The notes: generated from the sequence alone by a model not told the origin. A stretch of 64,000 bases of DNA from Clostridia bacterium (GCA_017503785.1 JAFVSK010000020.1:107528-171527), one strand, 5' to 3'. Positions 1 to 7,963 are shown, numbered from the stretch's first letter. Made by a program: numbers and translations.

Positions 1-332
1 AGCAGCAGCTCGTAGGACTGTTCGTCATCGCCGCCTTGCAGATAGGATAAACTAAACTGCGGATCGGCAGGACGGTGCAGCAACGTGCGGCCGGTTGCTT
101 CCCGCGTATACAGCTGAAACGCCGCGCCGTAGGCTTGGTACTTTTGCTCGCAAGCATAATTGCGCGAAAAAATGGGCAGCTTGATCTCGTCGGGAAACAC
201 GGTACCGTTCCAGTAATGGCAGTCGATCCACTGCAGATCCACAACGCCGCCGTCGCTGTCGATGTTGGCCGACAGCTCGTTGCGACAAAATCCGCGATAC
301 TCGTTTAAATTTTCAGAGGACATCTGAAACAT
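1..332 (-). CDS. Hypothetical protein, 5' part only (runs off the left edge)
   Basis: The minus-strand frame starting with ATG at 332 is open to base 1, giving about 110 residues that begin MFQMSSENLNEY. An AGGGAGTGATT ribosome-binding site lies just upstream. It starts 17 bp after the stop of the cyclase-like gene, so the two are probably one transcript. The visible part is hydrophilic, has no signal peptide or membrane segment, and is rich in aromatic and charged residues. I do not recognise the family. The C-terminal part lies outside the window, so length and function cannot be judged. Confidence 0.6.
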   Translation of the reverse strand, partial: MFQMSSENLNEYRGFCRNELSANIDSDGGVVDLQWIDCHYWNGTVFPDEIKLPIFSRNYACEQKYQAYGAAFQLYTREATGRTLLHRPADPQFSLSYLQGGDDEQSYELL

Positions 333-349
333 ACAATCACTCCCTACGG

Positions 350-964
350 TTAACGCCAGGTGTTTTCGTCCCAATCAATGCGCTGCGATTCTGCCAGCAC
401 CGCGCGGACAGGGGCGCCGTCGGCTCCGGCAATGCGCAGCGGAGCCGCCATCAGCAAATACGGTACACCCGCCTCGGCCTTGGAAAGATCTAAACCTTCC
501 AACAATACGATATCGGAGCTTAACAGCTGGCGGTGTACCTCCTCGGCGTAGGTAGGCGGCGCCACCGACGGGCCCTCCACACCGATAAGCACCAGCCCCG
601 CACCCGACAGCACAAACGCCGCGCTGGGAGTCAGCTGCACGTCGCCCTTAAACAGCACACGCTGCTTGCGGCGCAATTGGGGCAACAGCTCCTCGGCGGT
701 ATCGCCCAATAGCAGGCCGTTGCACTCCACCACGATACATTCGCCGATGCACGCTTCCAGCGGCACCTTGTCGATGGCATCGCCCATCATAAAGAAATGG
801 CGCGGCGCATCCATGTGCGTACCGTTATGCAAGCAAGCGGTGATTGCCGTGGTGTTGCACGCATCACCGGCAGACATATTGGAAAGCTTGGTAAGCTCGG
901 GCGCAGGGTCGCCGGGGTATACGGGGGCTCGCATCAGCTCGCGAGTAATATCGATCAGTTGCAC
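350..964 (-). CDS. Cyclase family protein (kynurenine formamidase-like metal hydrolase)
   Basis: About 204 residues. The family hydrolyses amide or lactone bonds in small molecules (for example N-formylkynurenine) using metal held by a HxGTHxDxPxH motif. Here the motif reads HNGTHMDAPRHF, preceded by the usual N-terminal IDITREL and PVYPGDPAP. I place the start at GTG 964: AAAGGAG lies eight bases upstream, and the protein then begins at the normal family position. The frame stays open further upstream to 1093, but that would run into the tRNA-Pro promoter. The next gene follows after 17 bp. The exact substrate cannot be read from sequence. Confidence 0.75.
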   Translation of the reverse strand: MQLIDITRELMRAPVYPGDPAPELTKLSNMSAGDACNTTAITACLHNGTHMDAPRHFFMMGDAIDKVPLEACIGECIVVECNGLLLGDTAEELLPQLRRKQRVLFKGDVQLTPSAAFVLSGAGLVLIGVEGPSVAPPTYAEEVHRQLLSSDIVLLEGLDLSKAEAGVPYLLMAAPLRIAGADGAPVRAVLAESQRIDWDENTWR

Positions 965-1055
965 ACAACCATCTCCTTTTGGGTTAATCATAACGGATTT
1001 TTCACGCAGTTGCAACCTTTTTTCGCTGTAAGTGCATAGTTTTTTGAAATTCCAC

Positions 1056-1083
1056 TTGACATTCGCCGGAATTTTGTTATAAT
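1056..1083 (+). promoter_or_regulatory. Promoter of tRNA-Pro
   Basis: TTGACA at 1056-1061 and TATAAT at 1078-1083 are separated by 16 bp. Both hexamers are perfect, and the tRNA begins 21 bp after the -10. Confidence 0.85.
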
Positions 1084-1103
1084 AGTTGAGCAACTGAAAA
1101 AAT

Positions 1104-1180
1104 CCGGGTGTAGCGCAGATTGGTAGCGCGCTTGAATGGGGTTCAAGAGGCCGCAGGTTCGACTCCTGTCACTCGGACCA
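1104..1180 (+). tRNA. tRNA-Pro (GGG)
   Basis: The 77-nt cloverleaf has acceptor CCGGGTG paired with CACTCGG, an encoded CCA, a T-loop TTCGACT and an anticodon loop ATGGGGT, giving anticodon GGG (proline, CCC codon). It has its own perfect promoter and terminator. Pieces of it recur several times over the next 1.4 kb (see findings). Confidence 0.95.
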
Positions 1181-1222
1181 AATAAACGCTGATGGCTTTT
1201 GCCGTCGGCGTTTATTTATTTC
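1181..1222 (+). terminator. Terminator of tRNA-Pro
   Basis: A stem of about 16 bp (1181-1196 with 1201-1216) with a TTTT loop and T-rich 3' end follows directly after the CCA. Confidence 0.8.
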
Positions 1223-1240
1223 GCGCGGCAGCGGGAAATT

Positions 1241-1412
1241 GCGGCCTCCTGAACCCGAGAGGGTTTTGGCGTTAAAAAACGTGCCGGTGGCACGTTTTTA
1301 GCCAAAAATGGCGCAGACGGGCACCGCGAAGCGGTCGTCAAGCCTCCGTATGCAAGGCGCAGCCGAAGCAGACGGCAAGAGGCCGCAGGTTCGACTCCTG
1401 TCACTCGCACCA
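1241..1412 (+). repeat. Left tRNA-Pro-derived module
   Basis: Bases 1241-1256 match the reverse complement of tRNA-Pro 1139-1154 at 15 of 16 positions. Bases 1376-1407 are an exact 32-nt direct copy of tRNA-Pro 1144-1175, followed by C instead of G and then ACCA. The 120 bp between is GC-rich and shows no convincing gene. The second piece is a tRNA 3' half with no 5' half, so it is not a functional tRNA. A mirror-image module lies at 2323-2519. Confidence 0.8.
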
Positions 1413-1416
1413 TATT

Positions 1417-1458
1417 GGAACGCAAGTATTGATACGATACTTGCGTTCCTTTTTCTTT
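1417..1458 (+). terminator. Terminator after the tRNA-Pro 3' fragment
   Basis: A perfect 13-bp stem (1417-1429 with 1437-1449), a 7-nt loop and a T-rich tail lie 5 bp after the partial CCA end. The fragment therefore looks like the tail of a former tRNA transcription unit. Confidence 0.75.
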
Positions 1459-1581
1459 TTGTCAAAAACAGTTTGCCACAAGGCTTTTCAGCAATTTTGC
1501 AAATGAAATAAAATTCATTGTATAAAAAATGAACACCTAAAAGTAGAAGTTGAGTGACTCAAACCTACCCTATTTTGAATA

Positions 1582-1684
1582 ACTAAAATCACTCTGAAAC
1601 TTTTCTCGAAAGATTAATTTATCGTGACCGAGATTAGTTTCATTGTGGGAGAAAAGTTTCGTTATCAAAAAGAATAATTTTAGT
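1582..1684. repeat. Nested inverted repeat in AT-rich DNA
   Basis: The outer arms ACTAAAAT (1582-1589) and ATTTTAGT (1677-1684) enclose perfect 12-bp inner arms GAAACTTTTCTC (1596-1607) and GAGAAAAGTTTC (1649-1660). Together they could form a long interrupted hairpin directly upstream of the next promoter. No coding frame covers it. Confidence 0.6.
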
Positions 1685-1685
1685 A

Positions 1686-1714
1686 TTGCAGAATTGAGCA
1701 AACAATGATATAAT
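1686..1714 (+). promoter_or_regulatory. Promoter of the AT-rich unknown gene
   Basis: TTGCAG (1686-1691), a 17-bp spacer and TATAAT (1709-1714). The SD AAGGAG that follows sits inside a perfect 18-bp palindrome (1731-1748), so translation or transcription may be gated there. Confidence 0.65.
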
Positions 1715-1749
1715 AATGCAAAATTTAACAGATAAAGGAGCCTTTATCA

Positions 1750-2157
1750 ATGGGATTGTTTGATATGTTCAAAAAAAACAGCAAACTATCTTGGGCGGAA
1801 TCGATTCAAGTTTTAAATGATAATAAGATTTCTTTGCAAGAATTTATTAACATGAATGCACAGCATCCGCTCTTTTACTCAACCCCAGCTGGAGAAAATT
1901 CAGAAGGGCAAGTGACTTTGTGGTTATTAAACCACGCAAAACTTAATATGAGCTTTTATCCCACTTTTCTATCCAAAGAATATTGTTATAAATCTTTATC
2001 TTCTGCGGGAAGAAAAAATTTTATTATAATTGAAGGAACATTAGAAAGCGCACTTTCCTCGTTAGACACCAGCCCGGTTCTTGCAAATGTCGGTTTGCTT
2101 ATACAAGATGAAAATGGTCAATTGGCAATTCCACCTCAAATGAGAGTACAAAAATAA
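1750..2157 (+). CDS. Hypothetical protein in AT-rich island
   Basis: 135 residues beginning MGLFDMFKKNSK, with SD AAAGGAG ten bases upstream and a good promoter. There is no signal peptide or clear membrane segment. The N-terminal half is polar and the C-terminal half has short hydrophobic strands (around NFIIIEG and NVGLLIQ). Codon use is strongly AT-rich, unlike the flanking genes, which suggests recent acquisition. The overall look (short soluble alpha/beta protein with a strand-rich C-terminus) is faintly like SseB N-terminal domains, but I cannot support that assignment. It is bracketed by inverted tRNA-Pro-derived modules. Confidence 0.65.
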   Translation: MGLFDMFKKNSKLSWAESIQVLNDNKISLQEFINMNAQHPLFYSTPAGENSEGQVTLWLLNHAKLNMSFYPTFLSKEYCYKSLSSAGRKNFIIIEGTLESALSSLDTSPVLANVGLLIQDENGQLAIPPQMRVQK

Positions 2158-2169
2158 TTGTTTTACATA

Positions 2170-2248
2170 GGGTTGCATTTGCAAAAAAAGGTTGCATTGA
2201 AATGCAATCCAAAATCCAAAATGCAACTTGTGAAACCCGATGCAACCC
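2170..2248. repeat. Cluster of GTTGCA/TGCAAC inverted repeats
   Basis: GGGTTGCAT at 2170-2178 is mirrored by ATGCAACCC at 2240-2248. Between them a second palindrome (GGTTGCATT...AATGCAATCC, 2190-2210) and another TGCAAC occur. The segment follows the unknown gene's stop and could fold as a cruciform or bind a dimeric protein repeatedly. Confidence 0.55.
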
Positions 2249-2280
2249 GTATTAAAATTTGCGTTATAATTCAAAAAAAT

Positions 2281-2318
2281 GAGGAATGACCGCAAGGTCG
2301 TTCCTCGTTTTGTTTTTT
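2281..2318 (+). terminator. Terminator hairpin
   Basis: An 11-bp stem (2281-2291 with 2296-2306, one G-T pair), a GCAA tetraloop and a TTTTGTTTTTT tail. It can also serve the opposite strand, where it would follow the inverted tRNA 3' fragment at 2323-2339. Confidence 0.7.
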
Positions 2319-2322
2319 CAGG

Positions 2323-2519
2323 GAGTGACAGGAGTCGAAAGTGTCCGCGTGTGAGCGCCGCCAGTGGCGGATGCAGCGAACACGCAGGACTGTGCCGCAA
2401 CAAGGTGAAATGAGCCGTCTTTAGCGCGGCGAAATTGAACCGCTGTTGCAAACGTATTGGCACAAGCTCCGATTTGCAGAAATCGGCAAACGAGCACTAC
2501 ACAGATCTCAAGAGGCCGC
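2323..2519 (-). repeat. Right tRNA-Pro-derived module (inverted)
   Basis: Bases 2323-2339 are an exact 17-nt reverse complement of the tRNA-Pro T-arm/acceptor region (1158-1174). Bases 2508-2519 are an exact 12-nt direct match to tRNA-Pro 1143-1154. This is the same order and spacing class as the left module, but inverted. The intervening 170 bp has no supported gene. Confidence 0.65.
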
Positions 2520-2626
2520 GTGTGATTTAGTGCAAGTGTTAAAACGAGTAAGGCGGTATTATCGCATTCGGGACGATGTGGGCATCGTCCTCTACGACCG
2601 AAGCTCACAGTTATTCTGTAATGTTG

Positions 2627-2655
2627 TTGACAAAGAATTTTATCTATTATAAAAT
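2627..2655 (+). promoter_or_regulatory. Promoter of the epimerase gene
   Basis: TTGACA (2627-2632), a 17-bp spacer and TAAAAT (2650-2655), ending 37 bp before the start codon. Confidence 0.75.
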
Positions 2656-2692
2656 TAGGTGGTTGTAAAACTATAGCGAAAAGAGTGATTGA

Positions 2693-3769
2693 ATGAAAAT
2701 TATTGATATTCAAACAAAACTTGTTAGCTTTAAGAGAAGAAAAGTGTTTAAGATCGCATTTGGGACAGGCTCTGATCGTTCAAGCAGAATATACACTAAG
2801 GTCATTACAGACAGCGGAATTTATGGACTTGGAGAGGCCGCTCCCGCTCCTCTTGTTACGGGCGAAACGTTGGATACTGTTGTTGCTGCGATCGAGTTTA
2901 TGAAGCCGTTCCTCATCGGAATGGATCCCACCGATATAGCAGCAATTCACGAAAAAATGGATAAAACGCTTTTGTTTAATCCTGCTGCAAAGGCGGCCGT
3001 TGATGTTGCCTGCTATGACATAATTGGCAAAAAAGAGGGGAAAGCCGTTCATAAACTGCTTGGCGCAAAAACGGATTCTCTACAAACAGATATCACTATA
3101 GGCATTGATACTATTGAAGAAATGACAAGGGAATGCGTCGAACGCGTTAATCAAGGATTTAGAATACTTAAAATCAAATGCGGAATTGATCCAAACAAGG
3201 ATATTGAAGTTTTACGCGAGATAAGAAAAGCGGTTGGTGACGAAATTGATCTCAGAATTGATATAAACCAGGGCTACGATACGGAAACCGCGTTGCGCGT
3301 TCTCAAGGAAATTGCGGAATTTAATATTAGCGAGGCGGAACAACCGCTTCCTTTTTGGGATGTTCACGGAATGGCTGAAATAAAAAAACTTTCGCCAATT
3401 CCTATTATGGCGGACGAAAGCGTTCATTCTCCCGAGCAGGCAAGAATTGTTTGCGAACACGATGCCTGTGATATAGTGAATATCAAATTTATGAAGTGCG
3501 GCGGAATTTACAAGGCACTTCAGATCAGCGATATTGCAAAAGAATTTGGTAAAACCTGTCTTGTCGGATGTATGTCTGAATCAAAGCTGGCAATAGCCGC
3601 TGCCGCTGCTGTTGTTGTTGCAAAGGACAATATTGTTTCAGCCGATCTTGATTCCTTCTTTTCTTTTACCGATCCCGAAAAAGGCGTTACAGGCGGCTTT
3701 GAGGTTGATAAGGATGTTATCACCCTTTCAAGCGGTGCAGGATATGGATTTAATAACTACGAGTTTTAG
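2693..3769 (+). CDS. Dipeptide epimerase-like enolase superfamily enzyme
   Basis: 358 residues with the enolase-superfamily N-terminal capping domain (about 1-125) and TIM barrel. The muconate-lactonizing/dipeptide-epimerase signature is visible: a KxK acid/base pair in ILKIKCG, metal ligands in RIDINQGY, SEAEQPL and MADESVHS, a second catalytic lysine in NIKFMKCGG, and a C-terminal SADLDS. Family members racemise L-Ala-D/L-Glu or related dipeptides, often for murein peptide recycling. SD is weak (AAAAGAGTG). The gene is monocistronic with its own promoter, more AT-rich than later genes, and lies in the accessory island. Dipeptide specificity is inferred from the family only. Confidence 0.8.
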   Translation: MKIIDIQTKLVSFKRRKVFKIAFGTGSDRSSRIYTKVITDSGIYGLGEAAPAPLVTGETLDTVVAAIEFMKPFLIGMDPTDIAAIHEKMDKTLLFNPAAKAAVDVACYDIIGKKEGKAVHKLLGAKTDSLQTDITIGIDTIEEMTRECVERVNQGFRILKIKCGIDPNKDIEVLREIRKAVGDEIDLRIDINQGYDTETALRVLKEIAEFNISEAEQPLPFWDVHGMAEIKKLSPIPIMADESVHSPEQARIVCEHDACDIVNIKFMKCGGIYKALQISDIAKEFGKTCLVGCMSESKLAIAAAAAVVVAKDNIVSADLDSFFSFTDPEKGVTGGFEVDKDVITLSSGAGYGFNNYEF

Positions 3770-3847
3770 GAAGAAACAAACGATGGATTACCTATCGTGC
3801 CAAGGCGATTGCAAAAAACACAAGCAGCGCGAACTCTCCCACCAACA

Positions 3848-3887
3848 AACCGAAAAGGGACGGTCGTTTGACCGTCCCTTTTTCGGT
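3848..3887. terminator. Bidirectional terminator
   Basis: A long stem AACCGAAAAGGGACGGTC / GACCGTCCCTTTTTCGGTT with a 4-nt loop, placed between the convergent epimerase and creatininase-like genes. Confidence 0.85.
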
Positions 3888-3994
3888 TGTTTTATTCACA
3901 TAACCAAAATAATAGCGATCCTCGTTGGTGCGCTCAGCAGTAAACAAACTGCCGTGAACAACAATACCGATGGTTTTTGCTCCCGGGGATCTCC

Positions 3995-4732
3995 TTACAC
4001 AATCGCCTCGCGCAGCCATTCCAGGGTGCATTTGACCATGTGCGCACCGGTCTCGGCAGAGGCTTCCTTGGCGCTCTCGGCAAACCATTCGGTGTTCTGC
4101 GAGCAGCGCGACAGGTCGACGTTCTGCGGCCAGGTGCCCATCATCAGCGAGGTTTCCCATTTGCCCGCATGGTCGAAGCCGCCACACTTCTTCTGTGCTT
4201 CCGCACCGATGAGCGGAATGACCTTAATATAGGAGAACGGATCGTCGCCCGTGCCGCAGTTTTCGTAGTAACTGGCATAGGAATCGCTGCCCCACCAGCC
4301 CTTGCCGAGCGTTTCTTCCATATACTCCATCGTGACCTTCTTGGCTGCCTTGTGGCAAGCAATGGTCATCGGCATCAGGCCGGCGTTCTCCGTCTGATGA
4401 TGCGGAACAAGATAAATGTTCTTGATGCCTGCATAGATCATGGATTTCAGTACGTCGTAGATATACGCGGCGTAGGTATCCTCGTTCACGTGAAAATGGC
4501 TGGGCTTGGGTTCACAAACGGCATACGATGCCACACCGTACCAAATGGGCGGGCACACAACGATCTCCTTTTCCTTTTCGAGCTCGCGCAGGCAGCCGGT
4601 GACCACCATCGTATCCGTACCGCAGGAGGCGTGATGTGCGTGGTACTCCAGCGTGCCGATCGGAATAACGAACGGTACTTTCCGTGCGACGGCATCCTCG
4701 ATTTGATCGTAGAACATATCAATAAGCTGCAT
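3995..4732 (-). CDS. Creatininase family amidohydrolase
   Basis: 245 residues from ATG 4732, chosen because AAGGAAAGG lies nine bases upstream; an in-frame ATG at 4741 abuts the SD. The family are metal-dependent amidohydrolases (creatinine amidohydrolase, MftE, ArfB). The metal-site block reads PIGTLEYHAHH followed by CGTD, and a later HHQTENAG supplies further ligands. It is a recognisable but divergent version of the family's GSxEqHGpHLP motif. It lies next to an AraC regulator and the QueG-like cluster, so its substrate is probably a small catabolic amide rather than creatinine. That is inference from context. Confidence 0.8.
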   Translation of the reverse strand: MQLIDMFYDQIEDAVARKVPFVIPIGTLEYHAHHASCGTDTMVVTGCLRELEKEKEIVVCPPIWYGVASYAVCEPKPSHFHVNEDTYAAYIYDVLKSMIYAGIKNIYLVPHHQTENAGLMPMTIACHKAAKKVTMEYMEETLGKGWWGSDSYASYYENCGTGDDPFSYIKVIPLIGAEAQKKCGGFDHAGKWETSLMMGTWPQNVDLSRCSQNTEWFAESAKEASAETGAHMVKCTLEWLREAIV

Positions 4733-4834
4733 AAATGACATCCTTTCCTTGCTTTTTGTCTTTTTTAAGTATACTCCCAAACACCGAATAAATCAATGGG
4801 GTATTGCTAAAGATTTTGCCGAAAGCTTCCCATT

Positions 4835-5632
4835 TTATTTGCTGCGAAAGGCTGACGGTGCCATACCGGTGTAGCGCTTAAACACACGGCTGAAATACAG
4901 TGCATCGCTATACCCCACCGTTGCCGCAACCTCACCGACCGTTAGCTCGGTGTACCGCAGCAGTTCTTTGGCCTTTTCCATACGGATGTACGTAATAAAC
5001 TGCTGGGGTGTTGTTCCCACCTGCGCGGTAAACAGCTTGGAAAAGTAATTACTGTTAAGATAGGCACGCTCGGCCAACGCATGAATGGTGATCGGCTCGT
5101 GATAATGGCGTGAAATATACCGTACCGCATCGTCGATAGCAGTGTTCTCCAGCGACGGCGACGACGGTCCCAAGCACGACAGCAATTCATACAGCAGCGC
5201 CATCGCGGCTATTTTGCTGCGCAGATCCGCCTTGACGGTTTTCGAAAACAGCTCCTGCAGCAGTTGTTCCACCTTAGACGGAGCTGCCGCTTTGACAATC
5301 GGCGTTTCCGGTGTGAAACCCAGCATCGGCAGCAGCTCCTCCAATTGTGTACCGGTTAAGGTGACCCAGCGAATACTCCACGGCACGCCCGGTGCCGTAA
5401 CGTAGGAGGCCATGGATTCGGGGAACAGCACGTACACGTCGCCTGCCGACAGCGGCAGTTCCTTGCCGTTTACTGTAAGGCACGCCTCTCCTGCTACCAC
5501 GTAGGTGAGTAAATACGCCGCCTGCCGATGCACGTATTTATGATCGAGCGAGCCCTCCCGATTGCCGCAATAATGCAGGTTCAGCTCACCCTGTAAGCGA
5601 AAGTCGAAATAGTTGTCTTGAAACGTATTCAT
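4835..5632 (-). CDS. AraC family transcriptional regulator
   Basis: 265 residues. The N-terminal cupin-like effector domain (about 1-140) contains the usual LTYVVAGEACLTVNGKE sensor strand, and the C-terminal 100 residues carry two helix-turn-helix motifs ending VAATVGYSDALYFSRVFKR. The start is taken at ATG 5632, where homologous alignments normally begin; the SD there is weak, and an upstream in-frame ATG is possible. It is divergent from the tandem QueG-like gene across 117 bp and upstream of the creatininase-like gene. The likely role is sugar- or metabolite-responsive control of one or both. Confidence 0.85.
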   Translation of the reverse strand: MNTFQDNYFDFRLQGELNLHYCGNREGSLDHKYVHRQAAYLLTYVVAGEACLTVNGKELPLSAGDVYVLFPESMASYVTAPGVPWSIRWVTLTGTQLEELLPMLGFTPETPIVKAAAPSKVEQLLQELFSKTVKADLRSKIAAMALLYELLSCLGPSSPSLENTAIDDAVRYISRHYHEPITIHALAERAYLNSNYFSKLFTAQVGTTPQQFITYIRMEKAKELLRYTELTVGEVAATVGYSDALYFSRVFKRYTGMAPSAFRSK

Positions 5633-5749
5633 AGCATCACCGTTTACAGTATAGCAGAAAACAGCGAAAATGTCCATATCTATATCGAATTTTGCAATAG
5701 AAATTCTTGCGCGGTTTTTGTAAAATAAAGCGGTAAGGAGAGTGATTCT

Positions 5750-7963
5750 ATGAATAAAAAAGAACTCACAGCCGCCATTAAACAAATGGCACTGGATCTG
5801 GGCGCCGATATGGTGGGCATTGCCCCTGTGTCGCGCTTTGACGGTATGCCCGCCATGCTGGGCCCCAAGGCACACTTGCCCGAGGCTAAGTCGGTGGTAT
5901 GCTTAGGCGTTCACCATCCCGACGCTTCGGTAGACTGGTGCGGCGAGCCGAACCCCAACTTCCCTGCTGCGTTTCAGATCGGCATGATCCCCAAACTGGA
6001 TGCCATCTGCTTCCGCATGAGCAAGTGGATGGAAGATCAGGGCTACGCCACCATTCCGCAGCCCTGCACCACCTATTGGCGGCATCGCAAATACAAGGAT
6101 ATCCCCTACGAGCACACTGCTCCGTGGAACCACATGCCCGCGTTCGTAGCGGCCGGCTTGGGTGAATACGGGTATCACGGTATGGTCATGTCGCCGGAGT
6201 ACGGTCCGCGCCAGCGCATCATTTCGTTCATTACCGCTGCCGATCTGGAGCCGGATGAGCTGTATCAGGGCGACCCGCTGTGCGACTCCTGCTTGGCCTG
6301 TGCGCGGCACTGCGCCGGCCGCAACTATGAGCTGGAGCGCTTGAACGATCCGAAATTCATCGAATTCACCATGGAGGATAAGCATTTCCGCTATCCCAAT
6401 ATCAACCGCTGGCGCTGCTTCTACGGTGAGCAGGCCCACCTCGACACCAATCTGCTGGCTGAAATCGAGGATATGGATGAGGAAAAGATCTATAAAGCGG
6501 TGGAAAGCGGCGTGCGCGTGCCCAATCACGGATATATGTGCAGCTCGTTCAAGCATTGCATGACCCCCAAAAAACGCTATCGTAACCGCAAGTACACACC
6601 GGGTGTGCTGCGTAAGAAGGAGTTTATTGAAACGCCGCATGCCGAACTACTTGAACGCATTAAGCGCATTGCGCTAGACTGCGGCGCCGATCGCATTACC
6701 ATCCAGCCGTTGGCAGATTTCACGGCGCAAAAGGCAAACTTCGACGAGGGCTTCCGCGTGGATCAGTTCTTCGACACCTTTACCACGGTCATCACCGTGG
6801 GCCGCTACACGCATCAGTTCCACGAGGAGGATGAACTTAACCGCCGCAACAAAGGGCATCTGCACGCCGCCGTGGTGGACCGCATCTCTTGCGCCGCCAT
6901 CGACATTACCCGTTATCTGGACGATCTGGGCTACGAAGCCATTCAAGATTGGTTCCGCACCGGCATTGCACGTCAGTCTGCCAAAAACGCCGGCTGGGTA
7001 AAGGACGATCGGTACGTGGCGCTGTCGTCGGTGATCTGCAACATTCCGTTCGAAAGCATGACCGAGGTGCTGCGCGAATGGAACGACGACTGCGTACCGC
7101 AGGTGTCCACCGCACTGCCGTTTATGAAGAACATGGATGCCGTGAGCGTGGGTCGCGTGGACGATATCACCTATCCCGGCATGGAGGCCATTCGCGAGGC
7201 GTATCCGAACATGCAGTCGTTGGTGGTGCTGGCCGAGGCTATTCCCGAACGCGTGGTGGAATTGGCCGGTGCGCAGGAGGCTGAAGACGGCTCGGCGTAT
7301 GCGTATGCCCATTACGAGATCCACAAGGAAAGCTTGTGGGCGGGCATGGACCTGTGCAGCACGCTGGTTGCCAAGGGGTACAACGCCGTTCCGCTTGCCG
7401 ATTTGGCTCCCGAATCTCACACCACCATCGGTAAATTCGGTCGCCACATGCCCGACCTGCGCGCCAACGCTCCGTTTGCCGCAGCTGCCGGTTTGGGCGT
7501 GCTGGGCAAAAGCGGTTTGGTGGTGAACGAAAAATACGGACCGCGTCTGCGGTTCTCGTTCGTGCTTACCGATGCACCGCTCACGCCCACGATGGCAGAA
7601 ACGAAATCACTGTGTCCCGAAGGCTGCAAGGCTTGCGCCTCCGCTTGCCCCATGCAGGCATTGCTGGAAGCCACCGAAACGATTCGCGTGAAGAACGACG
7701 TGGAGTTCCCCGTGTTCACCCGCGACGAGACCCGTTGCGCATGGGCGCGGTCGCTGGCAATGTGCGAGGGTGCCGGCTCGGCACAGCTTGGTTGGAAGCT
7801 GCCCGACATTCCGTTGCCGGAAACATTAACGGTGGAAACCATTCAAGCCATTCAGGACAGCAAGGATAAAATTCAAACCCTATGCTATCAAAACCCGCAT
7901 TTCATTGATATTATCATCGAGCGCTGCCTGCAAAACTGCCCCATCGGCAAAAAGAATAAGTAA
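5750..7963 (+). CDS. Tandem QueG/reductive-dehalogenase-like 4Fe-4S protein
   Basis: 737 residues. Residues 1-290 form a QueG-like module: N-terminal alpha/beta domain, AAGLGEYGYHG with SPEYGPRQR (the corrinoid-side loop in QueG/RdhA relatives), and a CxxCxxCxxxC cluster at about 178-188. Residues 300-455 repeat only the N-terminal alpha/beta part. Residues about 470-737 form a second complete module with AAGLGVLGKSG, NEKYGPRLR and Cys at about 622, 626, 629 and 633. Further cysteines (WRCFY, GYMCSSFKHCM, LQNCPIG) could bind a second cluster. There is no Tat signal, so it is cytoplasmic. SD is GTAAGGAGAG. Its -10 (TAAAAT) lacks a good -35, consistent with activation by the divergent AraC protein. 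The reaction is unknown. Confidence 0.75.
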   Translation: MNKKELTAAIKQMALDLGADMVGIAPVSRFDGMPAMLGPKAHLPEAKSVVCLGVHHPDASVDWCGEPNPNFPAAFQIGMIPKLDAICFRMSKWMEDQGYATIPQPCTTYWRHRKYKDIPYEHTAPWNHMPAFVAAGLGEYGYHGMVMSPEYGPRQRIISFITAADLEPDELYQGDPLCDSCLACARHCAGRNYELERLNDPKFIEFTMEDKHFRYPNINRWRCFYGEQAHLDTNLLAEIEDMDEEKIYKAVESGVRVPNHGYMCSSFKHCMTPKKRYRNRKYTPGVLRKKEFIETPHAELLERIKRIALDCGADRITIQPLADFTAQKANFDEGFRVDQFFDTFTTVITVGRYTHQFHEEDELNRRNKGHLHAAVVDRISCAAIDITRYLDDLGYEAIQDWFRTGIARQSAKNAGWVKDDRYVALSSVICNIPFESMTEVLREWNDDCVPQVSTALPFMKNMDAVSVGRVDDITYPGMEAIREAYPNMQSLVVLAEAIPERVVELAGAQEAEDGSAYAYAHYEIHKESLWAGMDLCSTLVAKGYNAVPLADLAPESHTTIGKFGRHMPDLRANAPFAAAAGLGVLGKSGLVVNEKYGPRLRFSFVLTDAPLTPTMAETKSLCPEGCKACASACPMQALLEATETIRVKNDVEFPVFTRDETRCAWARSLAMCEGAGSAQLGWKLPDIPLPETLTVETIQAIQDSKDKIQTLCYQNPHFIDIIIERCLQNCPIGKKNK

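Noticed and set aside
1376-1412. Second functional tRNA-Pro
   Set aside because: Only the 3' half is present; there is no D-arm, 5' acceptor strand or anticodon stem.
1216-1425. A 69-codon minus-strand frame across the tRNA-like fragment
   Set aside because: Its VTGVEPAAS stretch is the usual spurious translation of a reversed tRNA 3' end.
2170-2248. Integron attC site
   Set aside because: The ends read GTTGCA/TGCAAC, not GTTRRRY/RYYYAAC, and no integron integrase or cassette array is present.
3977-4738. A 253-codon plus-strand frame opposite the creatininase gene
   Set aside because: Antisense of a gene with clear metal-binding motifs; no SD.
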